A stretch of DNA of 35,003 nt from Perkinsus chesapeaki (Eukaryota; Perkinsozoa; Perkinsida; Perkinsidae): positions 1 through 35,003 of the forward strand of contig JAAPAO010000373.1 in the NCBI GenBank assembly GCA_013115145.1. Reading direction: 5' to 3'. The notes under the pieces were generated by a model, which saw only the letters and a program-made list of their open reading frames with translations, searched no databases and was not told the origin of the DNA. Position 1 is the first letter of the stretch; each line of letters starts with the position of its first letter. Below, in pieces: positions 24,801 to 34,341 of this stretch. The position numbers and the translations under genes were made by a program.

Positions 24801-24831
24801 AGGATACCATAACTGGAGGAGAGGGAAGTAA
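21822..24831 (+). CDS. GT4-type glycosyltransferase fused to a 5'(3')-deoxyribonucleotidase-like HAD phosphatase
   Basis: One continuous 20-exon model (674 codons before the stop, all junctions in frame) encodes two enzymes. Residues about 1-345 form a GT-B glycosyltransferase of family-4 type: N-terminal LIVTQNLAVSGANQVLLNMV, VLSPSSGPFEKLF, VVCNTIMTAHIVIDLANRG, WILHEWWPRDMM, VYVGVPDP, FLCMGIVCPRKNQ, and the EX7E active-site motif in SVNEVTPLVLPEAM, then GIAGIPEMLTNGEHGFIIDP. From about residue 355 there is a HAD domain of NT5C type with all four motifs: LLDMDGCVVDWD (I), LLLCTSPI (II), SDKTRIRGD (III Lys) and VLIDDKP (IV), plus WEHVLFT and DNWEDWRRVL. A 75-residue tail follows a Pro/Ser linker and carries YRDDYMNWRKG and YRTGYHNWRRG. 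Likely cytosolic; no signal peptide. Substrates unknown. The intron after HEWWPRDMM is best read as 22252-22374. Confidence 0.8.
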
Positions 24832-25134
24832 CCTTAGTTAAAGGGAATGCTAGCTCCATTAATACTTTTAGGCATCAAGGCGCTAAACATCGTGACGCGC
24901 CCACGGTCGCGGCAAGTTAATTATGTCTGTTCCGCTTTGATTGCCTCCTACTCTTGGAGACCCTTTATTCGCTACATCTCTCTATGTTACTCATTCAGAG
25001 ACTCGTCTCCAAGTTTTTAAGTATCACACATTGTTTTCATGTTTGTTTCCCAGCATTGTTGAATTCCTAGATTGATAAATGATAGTGGGTAGGGTATTCT
25101 TCTGAAATCATATTAGTAATACCATCTTTTTAAT
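24832..25134. other. Intergenic, upstream of RAD54
   Basis: About 300 bp between the fusion gene stop and the RAD54 start. Contains a GC-rich patch near 24890-24920 and T-rich sequence just before the ATG. No gene, repeat or RNA recognised. Confidence 0.6.
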
Positions 25135-28048
25135 ATGCGAAGATCTTTTCCAGTGAGCTTTGATGATAGTATCAGAAATGGTGATAGTGGTAATGCTGGT
25201 AATGGTTCATCTTCTCCAACTGTTGTACTTATACGTGCCCCGATTATGCCTATGTTATTTGTTGATGGTATAGAGTACACTGTTCTCAAGGCTCCTTATC
25301 GATGTCCATTAAGGCGTGGTGATATTACTGACACTGTTGTTGATAATAACATAGTAGAAGGGAAAAGGATGACACTTGGCTGTAGAAGACAGTATAGTAC
25401 AGATGCTGTGTTGCGGTATGTACCACAGCCGGAAGAATCTGACATTGATACCTCACCACCGCCATCACACGTGGAGGCTGTTGGGCAGGCGGCTGATGGT
25501 AATAAACTTGTGTTATGGAGAGGGGAGGATGGCTCTGAAGTTGTAGTGGATCCAGCCCTTTCAGCTGTGTTAAGAGATCATCAAAGGTAATAGGTAGTCC
25601 AGTGTATTATTATAGCGACTTGTTGTTAGGCAAGGTGTTCAATTTGTCTTCAACTGCCTAATGGGCCTTATTGATGACTTTGAAGGTGAAGGTTGTATAT
25701 TAGCTGATGATATGGGATTAGGGAAGACCTTACAGTCTGTAACAATAGTATGGACATTATTAACATGTAATATAAACAAACAAAGTAGAGGTAGTCCTGC
25801 TATAGAGAGGTAATAGTAATTGAGATATAGTCAATGAACGGAAGCTCTATCTTATTATAGAGCCCTTATTGTATGCCCAGCAGCATTGGTTAAGAACTGG
25901 GAGGCTGAGTTCAATAAATGGCTTGGTAGTAAAGTTAAAGTATGTGCAGTAGCGGAGAGTCAAAGGGATAAAGTCATAGGGGCATTCACGGGCTTTCGGT
26001 AGGGTACTGGCTAACTTTGTTTTGGCTCACTTGTTTATTAAAGGTACAACCGTGAGATGAGGGTTCTTATTGCCTCCTATGAGACTTTCCGAAACCACTG
26101 TGATCTCCTTGCTGAATGCCCCATTGGATTGGTTGTATGTGATGAAGCCCATCGTTTAAAGAATGACCGCACTAAAACATCTGCGTGCATAGGCGGCCTA
26201 CGAACACGGAAAAGGTTACTATTATCTGGTACACCAATTCAGAATGACCTTGATGAGTTCTTTGCCATGATAACATTGGCAAATCCATGCCTTGCCGAGG
26301 AGAAGGGGCGGAATAGTTTCAGGAAGAGATTTGCTAATCCTATAAGTTGTGGAAGGGAACCTGATGCCACTGATGAGGAGAAGGCTTTAGCTGATGAGCG
26401 TTTAGCTGAGTTAAGTGAGATGAGTAATAAATTCATACTCAGGAGAACCAATGTACTGTTGGCTAAAGTAGGAAGGATGGAACACTGATCGATTGTTGAC
26501 TACTGGTTTTTAGGTGTTACCTCCGAAGCATATAGTTGTCGCATTTGTACGGCTATCGAGTATACAAACAAAACTATATAAGGCATTCATCACCAGTGAT
26601 TGTGTGAAGGCAACTGTAGCAAAATCAGCTAGTAGAGGAAAAGTTGGAAAGAATGTTTTGTCATTGATCCAAAGTCTAACTAAGTTATGTAATCATCCAT
26701 CCCTAATAAGACGCTTTGATAAGCGTTGTGAGAAAGGATTTGAAGCTACTCATGCTACCTTTGATGAACTAGATCAGCTTACAAGGGCTGCACGCGAAGC
26801 AACAGGCGCACGTGGGGACAAAATCGTGTAATACTTCACACGCCTTGCCGCTACATGCATCTAGAGCATGCCCACTCGCTCAGAGTTTCGGCATCTGCTA
26901 AATTCTCGTTGGTATATAACATCCTCAATGAGCTAAGGAAGGGATGTGGACTGCAGTGTGATCGTGTGGTTATAATATCAAATTATACTCAAACCATTGA
27001 TATACTACAGAAGATGTGTCAAGAGGAAAAGTGGCCAGTTATACGGCTAGATGGAAGTATAGGAGTAATCAAAATAGATATTGTTGATACACATTGTCGT
27101 TGTTGCAAGGTTAAGAAAAGGCATACACTTGTATCTACCTTTAATGATCCTAAGGCAGATGCATTTGTATTCTTACTATCATCAAAAGCAGGTGGATGTG
27201 GATTGAATCTCATAGGTTTCTAGTCTTTTGGTCATCCGATCGATTCTGGTACAGGTGGCAATCGTCTAATAATGTTCGATCCTGATTGGAATCCAGCTAA
27301 TGATAGGCAAGCTATGGCACGGATATGGAGGGATGGTCAGACTAAAGTCTGTTGGATATATAGGCTACTTTCAACAGGTGGTATTCAACTTATAATAGTT
27401 ACACTCAGTTCAATTGTATAGGGACTATTGAGGAAAAGATATTTCAAAGACAAATGAAGAAAGATAGCCTTAGCGATATTGTTGTACAAGATGACAGTGC
27501 AAAGGATGACTACACTTCAACGATAGCGCTGCCCAAGGCATCACCTACATCATCCACAAAGAATAACACCTCTACCGATACTGAGAAAAAGAGTGCAGGA
27601 TCGTCGATGTTCTCAGCTGCTCAACTGTACGCTCTTTGATGTATGCCATTTGAAGTGTGAATGTTAGGAAGAACCTTTTTATGTTACAAGAAGACACAGC
27701 TTCGGATACACTCGATACTCTCAATATTAAAGCCTTACCATCATCACAACAGCCTTACCATCATGGTCATTGTGAGGAAGATCTCACAACGTGGGACGTG
27801 TTTAAAGGCAAGAGCTTGATGGGTATATAGTGATAGAACCCTACTGTTTAGGTCAGCAGCTCAATTCACCACTTTTAGGAGATCCAATATTATATAGTGC
27901 TAATGAAGCTGCTGGTAATGTGGTGTCCACTGCAATGCATTGTCTTGTACAACTATTACCTGAGGAGGATGCGAATGCTGATAAGGATTCATCTGAGCCT
28001 GTTAGGAAAAGGAATAGATCGGATCTACCTTGTGGTAGTACGCCTTGA
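25135..28048 (+). CDS. RAD54: RAD54-type SNF2 translocase for homologous recombination
   Basis: Nuclear Swi2/Snf2 ATPase that works with Rad51 in strand invasion and remodelling. ATG 25135, N-terminus with [12 protein letters not shown] and [15 protein letters not shown], the Rad54-specific lead into the helicase. Motifs: Walker [13 protein letters not shown], Ia [26 protein letters not shown] (a DEAH box), [17 protein letters not shown], then [70 protein letters not shown] and [12 protein letters not shown]. The C-terminus [19 protein letters not shown] followed by EDLTTWDVF matches the Rad54 tail, minus a clear Cys4 finger. About nine introns near 40-50 nt. The junction near 27815-27835 is unresolved (see findings). 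The KKDSLSDIV to SSMFSAAQL segment is a Ser/Thr-rich insertion. Confidence 0.93.
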
Positions 28049-28136
28049 ATATCGTTGTTTGTTTCCTTGATACCATGTTTATATGTGGTTGGTTATCTAA
28101 TATTTCACCATTGTGTGTTGAGTTTCTATTTATTCA

Positions 28137-30141
28137 ATGGTTTACTCTCAGTACTTTTATTTTATGTCGGACTCTCGAGCTGATGACCTGAGGGCTCGGC
28201 TTCTAGAGAGCAATACTCCCCCACAGTTTATTCCAGCCTCCTGGGCAGAACAATCCCGTAGAGATTCTGTAAGGAGTCAGATATCATTGGACATCGATAT
28301 GGAACATTCTCACCCCCCTAGACATCTGAGTAGTATCTGCCTTAACCCCCAAAGGAAGAGATACCTTTGTGTAGGTCGATCAGGAGACTGGACTGTGGCT
28401 TTCCAGCGTCCTCCAAGTCCTCGGTACTCTGAAGCTGGATCTCCAAGGCCACCACCTTCTGATAGAGCTGGTGTTAACTTTAATATCGGAGATTCCCGAT
28501 CGGATATTGCTAGTCCTCGTAGCCAACGTAGTGATAGGTGAGTCCATAAAGTGCAGTATTTATTACATCGTCTCTAACTTTCTTAGCCATGTAAATGCTG
28601 TACCTTTGGTAAGCACTAATGACGAGGTTATAGCGGCAGCAGCTAAGATAGATCAAGTTCGTGGTGTAATAGCTGGTAGGCGAAGACGGAAGAATGTCGT
28701 TGGTAGGGCTCTCACTATTCGAGTAAGTCCTCCTATTATCTTGTGTCTTGATTTAGGACGTAAGCATGATGAGTCGGCTGGACGAGTGTATAGTATAGCT
28801 ATTGGGGATAAGATAGATCTGAGAGCAATAGCCAGTAGATGGGAAATGCTCACTGGTAGCTTTCTGGGCTCTTATCTTGTCTTATATTATATTATAAGGT
28901 GGTAAGGCAGCTAACCCTAAGAAGCTACCAGCTGCTGCATCATCACCATCTAATATGACAGAAGACTTAGAAGCAATAGTCTTGGAATTGGATGTAAAAT
29001 ACTCCGTTCTTAGCTAACCAATGTGCCCAAGAGTTATGACTAGTGTAGGTCCTTGATCCTGAAGTTATCCACATGAAGACCTTTGATTGGTAAGCTACAA
29101 CATTTCCTTACTTTGCCGAGTACCCTGCAATACCTCAACCGCGTGTTGTAGGTTGGACTGTTTCCTCTTCGATTTTGGTTGTATTGTATTTTGGGGCCTC
29201 ACCTCTGAGGAAGGACGGAAACTTCTACACGTTCTTCGACCGTAAGTAGTCAGCAGCATGAATGGTATAATATTATGATTCCCCTCTCTTCTCCATAGAT
29301 ACGTAAAGAAACCGGCAGTTGAAACCTTTGATGACTACATGGTGTACGTCTTGACATTCTTTGACACCTTCTACCATCTTTCTCTATTTCTTTCTTAGTT
29401 ATACTCCTGCTTGTGCTCGTACTGAAGAGACTGATGAGGAAAGACATCAGTCGACTATTGTTAATGATGATATCCATCTTTCCACTGACGGCGTGTAAGC
29501 CTTAGACCCTATCGGCCTTCATACCCTAGTATTTCTAGGTACGAGCGTTTGGCATATAGCTATGCATTTGGGCAATCTGTTAAACTAGATTTATTTGAAT
29601 GGTCTATAGATAGAACTATTCAAGGGACGAGAAATATACCAGAGAATCTGGCGCGAACGGGAAAAATTGGTATAGGCATAACTGAGGTTACTAAGAAGGT
29701 AAGGTATGGTATAATTCCTAGCACCAACTAATGTTATTAGATGGGTGAACTCTTTGTCCAGCGGAGTAATATTAATCTACATAGTGATATTCTTGATACA
29801 CCTGATGTATTCTGGTAGTTAACAAGACTGCTAATGACATCTTTAACTGCTGTTATATTGTTGTTAGGGAGTTCGACCTTATTGAGAGAGTGTATGAGAT
29901 GTGCCGTGATTATCTCGATGTTCGTAAAAGATTGGATGTGTTAAATCAAAAACTTGATATTATGAAGGATATGTATGAGATGATTCAAGTAGTAGCTCAT
30001 AGGTCATAGTATCTGTAACAACATAACACTTGTCTTTTAGAATGAGTTAAATGTGGAGCATGGTAATAAGCTGGAAGTTATAGTTATTGTGCTTATTATC
30101 TTAGAAGTTGTCTTGGAAGTAAGGGGTAAATATCCTCAATA
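28137..30141 (+). CDS. RMD1/RMND1/Sif2 family (DUF155) membrane protein
   Basis: Belongs to the DUF155 family of yeast Rmd1/Rmd8 and human RMND1, the latter a mitochondrial inner-membrane protein needed for translation. ATG 28137 leads a Ser/Arg/Pro-rich disordered region of roughly 135 residues. The domain follows: VYSIAIGDKIDLRAIASRWE, DCFLFDFGCIVFWGLTSEEG, VYERLAYSYAFGQSVKLDLF, GELFVQRSNINLHSDILDTP, VYEMCRDYLDVRKRLDVLNQ, ending in KLEVIVIVLIILEVVLEV, the typical C-terminal membrane helix. About eleven exons, introns 40-60 nt. The leader has no convincing mitochondrial presequence, so Rmd1-like cytoplasmic or vacuolar placement is equally possible. Starts only 88 bp after the RAD54 stop. 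Confidence 0.88.
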
Positions 30142-30201
30142 ATTGTAATACAGCTATTGTAAATTTTAGTTGGCCCAAGTAGCTATAACAATTGTTCATG
30201 G

Positions 30202-31408
30202 ATGATAACACTGTCCCTTAACATCATCACCGATGTGTCATTGATAATGGTAGAGCAGTATTCTATCCCACCGCCGCCACACGTTACTGTTTCAATTGAT
30301 TCTAGAATCATTGTGTAGTCTTACGGGCTCTTGACGAAGAGTATACTGTGGTACCTGTCACTGTCATTTCAGTGTCCATTTGGGGACATTAATTATGATG
30401 TCTTGCATCCCTACTACTTCAACCCATCAGCTAAGGCGTGGGAGAGTGGTTATGGAGATGTCTATTGTCAGGGGCAAAGTTGACGAAAGGCTCTTAGGCA
30501 TAAGATTGCTGACTTGGGAATATGCGAGGCCTTTTCAGCTGACGGTGTCGAAGTCTATAACCTTCCAGCCCTGGGAACCATGTGGTCAATTCAATGGGCA
30601 GGGTTTGAATGATGATTCGCTGGCGGTATGGTTGAAAGATAGTCAACAGCTTGTTAGCCGAAAGTTGCCTGCGGAGGATACCCTTTTGGGTGAAATCTCT
30701 ACAGATATGTCTGTAACTTGTGTACTCCATCATAAAGGTATTATATACTATAAGGTTAAGGAAGATTCACTCATACGAAGGTGGTCATCTACACTTAATA
30801 CGGAATTAAGTGCTATATCTATTGGAGCTCATGGGACTCTACTGGCTTATGGTGATTATATTTTCCATATTACTAACAGAGAATGCGAGTTCCTCAACAC
30901 TGGAATCCATTCGGAATCCATTGAATGGCAGACATGGTTCGAAGTGAGGCCATTGCATGATGATCCTATGCCCCACTTACTGGCCAGGCTTTTCAATCAA
31001 ACCTGGCAGCCCCCAACTGAAAGAGTGGAGTCCCCGCATTCTGTCGATATCATTGTATCATCAGAAAGTTGGCAATGTGGTTACATCTTCTACTCTAACA
31101 GGAGCATCGTCTACCTCAGGATAAACTATACATCATACTCATTCCCTAGCGGCGAGCCTTTGCTTGACTGTTGCCTCGTTCCTCACCATGTGGGCCTTAT
31201 AGGTGCCACTTTCTGTGGTTATGGTTTGGGAGTGTGCATTATAGATGTACTTTCTCGCTGCACTCTATACAAATCGGATGTATTTCCAGGCTACTGCAGC
31301 GACTGGATACATGTTCTACAAAGCGGTCATATCGTCTTTGAGTTTGATGAAATTGATGATGAAGAAGACCATACAACGCTCGGAACTATACCTCCGATTT
31401 GGACCTGA
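30202..31408 (+). CDS. Hypothetical protein, possibly propeller-like, with disturbed 5' frame
   Basis: Not recognised. An open frame without introns runs from about 30610 to TGA 31408 (267 codons; LNDDSLAVWLKDSQQLV..., DEIDDEEDHTTLGTIPPIW). It resembles beta-rich propeller repeats: regularly spaced blocks such as GIIYYKVKEDSLIRRWSS, GTLLAYGDYIFHI, GYIFYSNRSIVYLRINY and GLGVCIIDVLSRCTLYK. The formal ORF reaches ATG 30395, but before about 30605 a different frame is far more protein-like: DINYDVLHPYYFNPSAKAWE (from 30385) and SADGVEVYNLPALGTMWSIQ (to 30607). A third frame near 30320-30380 gives DEEYTVVPVTVISVSIWG. One-base shifts at a GGGG run (30382-30385) and near 30608, plus an in-frame TGA near 30481, separate them. 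Absence of introns over 800 bp is unusual here. Boundaries uncertain; may start at ATG 30202. Confidence 0.5.
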
Positions 31409-31713
31409 TTGTTTTTCCGACGGACACTAACCCTTTGCTGATTGCCTCTCTGCCATCTCTGACGTCTTTTCAATATCTATTTTATTATTATCCTGCATAG
31501 TTGATGGTGATGCGTAGTACGAGACTTAATAGAAATGAATATCAATGTCCGCAATACAGATCATGAATAGAGTTTCCTTGAAGGCTGCTTGTTCTCATTG
31601 TTTTGGATGTATCTTCTTACTTACCACTCAGGCCACCGTTTTTCCTTTAGCGGCTCCCGCTAACTAACTCGCCAGCCTTTCACTTTAGCAGCTTCGCATA
31701 TTATTCATAATCG
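31409..31713. other. Intergenic
   Basis: About 305 bp between two orphan genes, AT-rich with a pyrimidine-rich part before the next ATG. No gene, RNA or repeat seen. Confidence 0.6.
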
Positions 31714-32219
31714 ATGAACTCGGCTTCAGCAGCTCAAACCTTGTATGAAGCGAATTGCTCGATCGATACGGGCGCTATATCGGGGACTTTAATGGGGGAT
31801 CCGTCTCGAATGGATATCCCATGTTCCCTCGTTGGCACGGTTCATTTGGACGGTGATGATGATGATGCTAGCATAGTAATGACAAGATCTGGAAGGGTGC
31901 TATTTGTGACTATATCCACAACAGGCAGTATCGGTGCCATCGTAAGTGTCACGGTGGTTGCCTCTCACCAACCTACGCAAGATATCTGTTATGTCTCTTT
32001 TAGATTGATAGTACAACGTCCAGCTCGATTCTTGATGGCACAGTAGGATTCGACACTAAAGTGCTCTTCGGTGACAGGAAACTGCTAAGTGACATTACAA
32101 TACTGCCACGTGTTGTGATGGGAAGAATTGATCGTCGTTATGGAGGCGTTATATGTAACAGCCGAGAAGGGAGACAACATAATTCCATAATGCCATGCCG
32201 ATATCAGGTGAACGAATGA
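31714..32219 (+). CDS. Two-exon hypothetical protein, about 146 aa
   Basis: Not recognised. ATG 31714 begins MNSASAAQTLYEANCSID; exon 1 continues through GTVHLDGDDDDASIVMTRSG and RVLFVTISTTGSIGAI. A donor GTAAGT after GCCATC and an acceptor CTTTTAG give a 63-nt intron of typical form; the join is in frame (IIDSTTSSSILDGTVGFDTK). Exon 2 runs through KVLFGDRKLLSDITILPRVV to TGA 32217-32219. Skipping the intron would end the frame at 32046 instead, with poorer composition. Beta-rich short repeats with no signal peptide or membrane segment. Independent support is only the splice signal and composition. Confidence 0.45.
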
Positions 32220-32726
32220 TCCTGTATTTGGGGTTAAGCCAAGATAGGCTGCGAAACGAGCGCAGTATCGCGAGCTTCGCCGACTATATCGTAGATAACT
32301 TCCCACGCCTCGTTTCATCGTAGATTGTTTCGACATGAACGGGATAACTTGCGTTAGCTGGCGAATTAGATACTAACCGAATGGACTTGTGTTACGTTAT
32401 TAAAATAGTAGATGCCGTTTTACTTTAGGGTATCTTTTCGTGTTTGGAGTCTCAACCGTGGTTGAAATACAGCGCATTCCTGGCCCTAAGGCTTGAGCTG
32501 TTATATGGCAATTGTACTTGTTTACATGAAGAAGTATGTACCGCGTAGTCTCGTGTTAGTGCTTTGCTAGGTGGAGTCACTCGTTCACTGCTGTCGTCGA
32601 TAGTATCGACTCGATACCTTCTGGTACTTCTTGTACTGCGCCAACGCAAGACACCACAGAAGGAATATCCCAGAGAATGATCACGGGATAATCCGTTGAT
32701 CCGTAATTCCTTGACGAAGGGAAGGT
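32220..32726. other. Gene-free stretch
   Basis: About 500 bp between a plus-strand orphan and the end of a minus-strand orphan, so both 3' ends face it. Minus-strand open frames at 32336-32085 and 32748-32452 lack a family match or splice support. No recognisable repeat or RNA. Confidence 0.55.
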
Positions 32727-33089
32727 CTACCAGCAGCGTTCGAACCATCTAGGCTTTCCTTTACCGACAGACCAGCCATCGTATTCATCGCTATATACGA
32801 ATTTATCCCACCATTTAGGATCCCAAAAATGATCACCAGGACGCATGTCGGACGCGGGATCCAAAGTCAGGCTCTTCGTACTGTTGTTAAAAGTATAACC
32901 CGCCTCAGCATAAACGGTATATGCCTCCTTTACCGAGAAGAATACTGACGGATAACCAGGGCCAAACATAATCTTTTCTTGATTCACTACCCCATAACGT
33001 CTACAATAGTGACAACCTTTGAAGCTGTAATCCTCAGTCATTCCCTTAGTATTGATGAGGAAGATAAACAAAGTTTTTGCCGAACACAT
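32727..33089 (-). CDS. Cys/Trp-rich orphan protein, member A of a local paralogous pair
   Basis: Open frame of 120 codons from ATG 33089 to TAG 32727. MCSAKTLFIFLINTKG is a weak hydrophobic leader; a spliced upstream exon could replace it. Visible features: SFKGCHYCRRYGVV, FFSVKEAYTVYAEAGYTFN, LTLDPASDMRPGDHFW, and the C-terminus KWWDKFVYSDEYDGWSVGKG followed by KPRWFERCW. The C-terminal half aligns without gaps to the plus-strand orphan near 34167: W.K.W/F.KFVY....DGWS.G..K..WF.RC. Likely a secreted, disulphide-bonded domain; function unknown. Transcribed away from its paralogue. Confidence 0.65.
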   Translation of the reverse strand: MCSAKTLFIFLINTKGMTEDYSFKGCHYCRRYGVVNQEKIMFGPGYPSVFFSVKEAYTVYAEAGYTFNNSTKSLTLDPASDMRPGDHFWDPKWWDKFVYSDEYDGWSVGKGKPRWFERCW

Positions 33090-33700
33090 TTCTCGCGCAA
33101 CAGCTGAGAAATTGAATTAAATGACACATCATTCCAGACCTACTTCGAGTCCGCGAAGCAATTCTCGCATGGAAAAATGAAGAAATTTAGAACTTTCGGG
33201 AAAATAACGATACATGGAGGCCCAAAGAGTGACGCAGACAGTGTGACGCGCGAGAGCTGCTCTTTGCACATAAAGGCGCACATACTAATCCTAGTACCTT
33301 GAGCTCCTTAGCGAGATGGCGCTATGTTTTGTGTGGCCGTTCTCAATACTTCGTCGTCTGCAGTCAGATATGAGATACACGAAATGTATTGAAGTAAAAT
33401 GCGAACTAGTCCGCCTCTCGGTTACGTGCGCGTGCGCACTATGCATGTCACGGGATTCAAGGATTCAGTGTCAAGGTGCCACGGATTTGATTCGGGTTTC
33501 TTAAACCCGGGTTTCGAATCACGGAACTTCTGTGATTCGATCTCCATCTCCCATTGTTAAGCTAGTTCGGGGAGGACCAGGTAGGCTTTCACATTCCGTT
33601 AAATGGTGGCACTGGCCGCATTTTACAGATAGTTTTGCCCGCGTCGGCATGACGTAGGATACCAGTTTGGTCGCTAGGCGCCTATCTCCACTGTGATACG
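33090..33700. other. Divergent intergenic region between the two orphan paralogues
   Basis: About 600 bp upstream of both members. The minus-strand frame 33713-33519 and the plus-strand frame 33316-33504 look like chance. It includes a small inverted-repeat element at 33489-33520 listed separately. Promoters for both genes are expected here. Confidence 0.5.
33489..33520. repeat. Nested inverted repeat around a 12-bp palindrome AAACCCGGGTTT
   Basis: GATTCG at the left edge and CGAATC at the right edge are complementary, and a perfect palindrome AAACCCGGGTTT (33503-33514) lies inside, with a further GGGTTT upstream of it. Could be a protein-binding operator-like site between the divergent orphan genes, or chance. 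Confidence 0.45.
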
Positions 33701-34167
33701 ATGGCACAAACACTGGTTGGGGTCGTGCCCTTCTTCGAAGGTCACAGCAGTGATCAGATTATCAGAACACTGTTGGGTAGATCCTTGTCGAGTAGCTTTT
33801 GCTCTCAGTGATGGCTTTGCCAACGATTATGCTAGTTTGGATCCTCCAAGTTTCGATGAGGGATGCTCTCTACCCTTTTCAAGGGAATTACTATTGTGTC
33901 TCGAAGAGGTCCGGATCAGGCATAGTCATATTCAGTAAACTCTCCCAGACTCTCGTTATTAGTGTACATGATACTACTATTCCTCATCAGATGGACGACT
34001 ACACTTTCAACCCAGACACTGGCTTACTTACTTTGATAAATAAACTAAGGTTGCCGAGATTTTCTGGGGAATGGTCCGCTAAAATATGGAATAAGTTCGT
34101 TTATGACAATCACTCAGATGGCTGGTCTATCGGTAGAGAGAAGGCTAAGTGGTTCAGACGTTGTTGA
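33701..34167 (+). CDS. Cys/Trp-rich orphan protein, member B of a local paralogous pair
   Basis: The supported part is the 3' exon, in frame from about 33860 to TGA 34165-34167: YPFQGNYYCVSKRSGSGIVI, VISVHDTTIPHQMDDYTFNP, LLTLINKLRLPRFSGEWS, KIWNKFVYDNHSDGWSIGRE and KAKWFRRC. It matches the C-terminal half of the minus-strand orphan ending at 32727, and F.G.YYC matches its F.GCHYC. The first exon is uncertain: ATG 33701 (MAQTLVGVVPFFEGHSSDQI) is in another frame and could be joined by an intron, or the frame from 33811 (MALPTIMLVWIL, hydrophobic) may supply a signal. Start therefore tentative. Secretion is plausible. Confidence 0.5.
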
Positions 34168-34286
34168 TCGTATTGTATTGGTTGAATCCACCAGCGGTAT
34201 ATACAATCCTCATCTCAGCGGATAACTGCCACTTGCACTATGAGAAACTATCATACATAAGATACAATATCATTATTCCCACATAG

Positions 34287-34305
34287 CAGCATGATTATCA
34301 TGCTG
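34287..34305. repeat. Perfect palindrome, 9-bp arms, 1-nt centre
   Basis: CAGCATGAT, one T, ATCATGCTG. It abuts the longer palindrome at 34305-34341, sharing one base. On RNA it would make a tight hairpin of nine pairs, although a one-base loop would force at least the inner pair to open. Confidence 0.85.
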
Positions 34306-34341
34306 ATTTATAGGATATCATGCCATGATATCCTATAAATC
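34305..34341. repeat. Perfect palindrome, 18-bp arms, 1-nt centre
   Basis: The left arm GATTTATAGGATATCATG and right arm CATGATATCCTATAAATC are exactly complementary around a single C. Together with the preceding palindrome it makes 55 bp of back-to-back inverted repeat about 120 bp after the orphan stop at 34167. Could be a terminator-like hairpin, the tip of a miniature transposable element, or a cruciform-forming site. Confidence 0.9.

Noticed and set aside
26239-26451. Minus-strand frame of 70 codons
   Set aside because: Antisense to the RAD54 helicase exon.
32085-32748. Minus-strand frames at 32336-32085 and 32748-32452
   Set aside because: No homology, no splice support, overlapping a better plus-strand exon in part.
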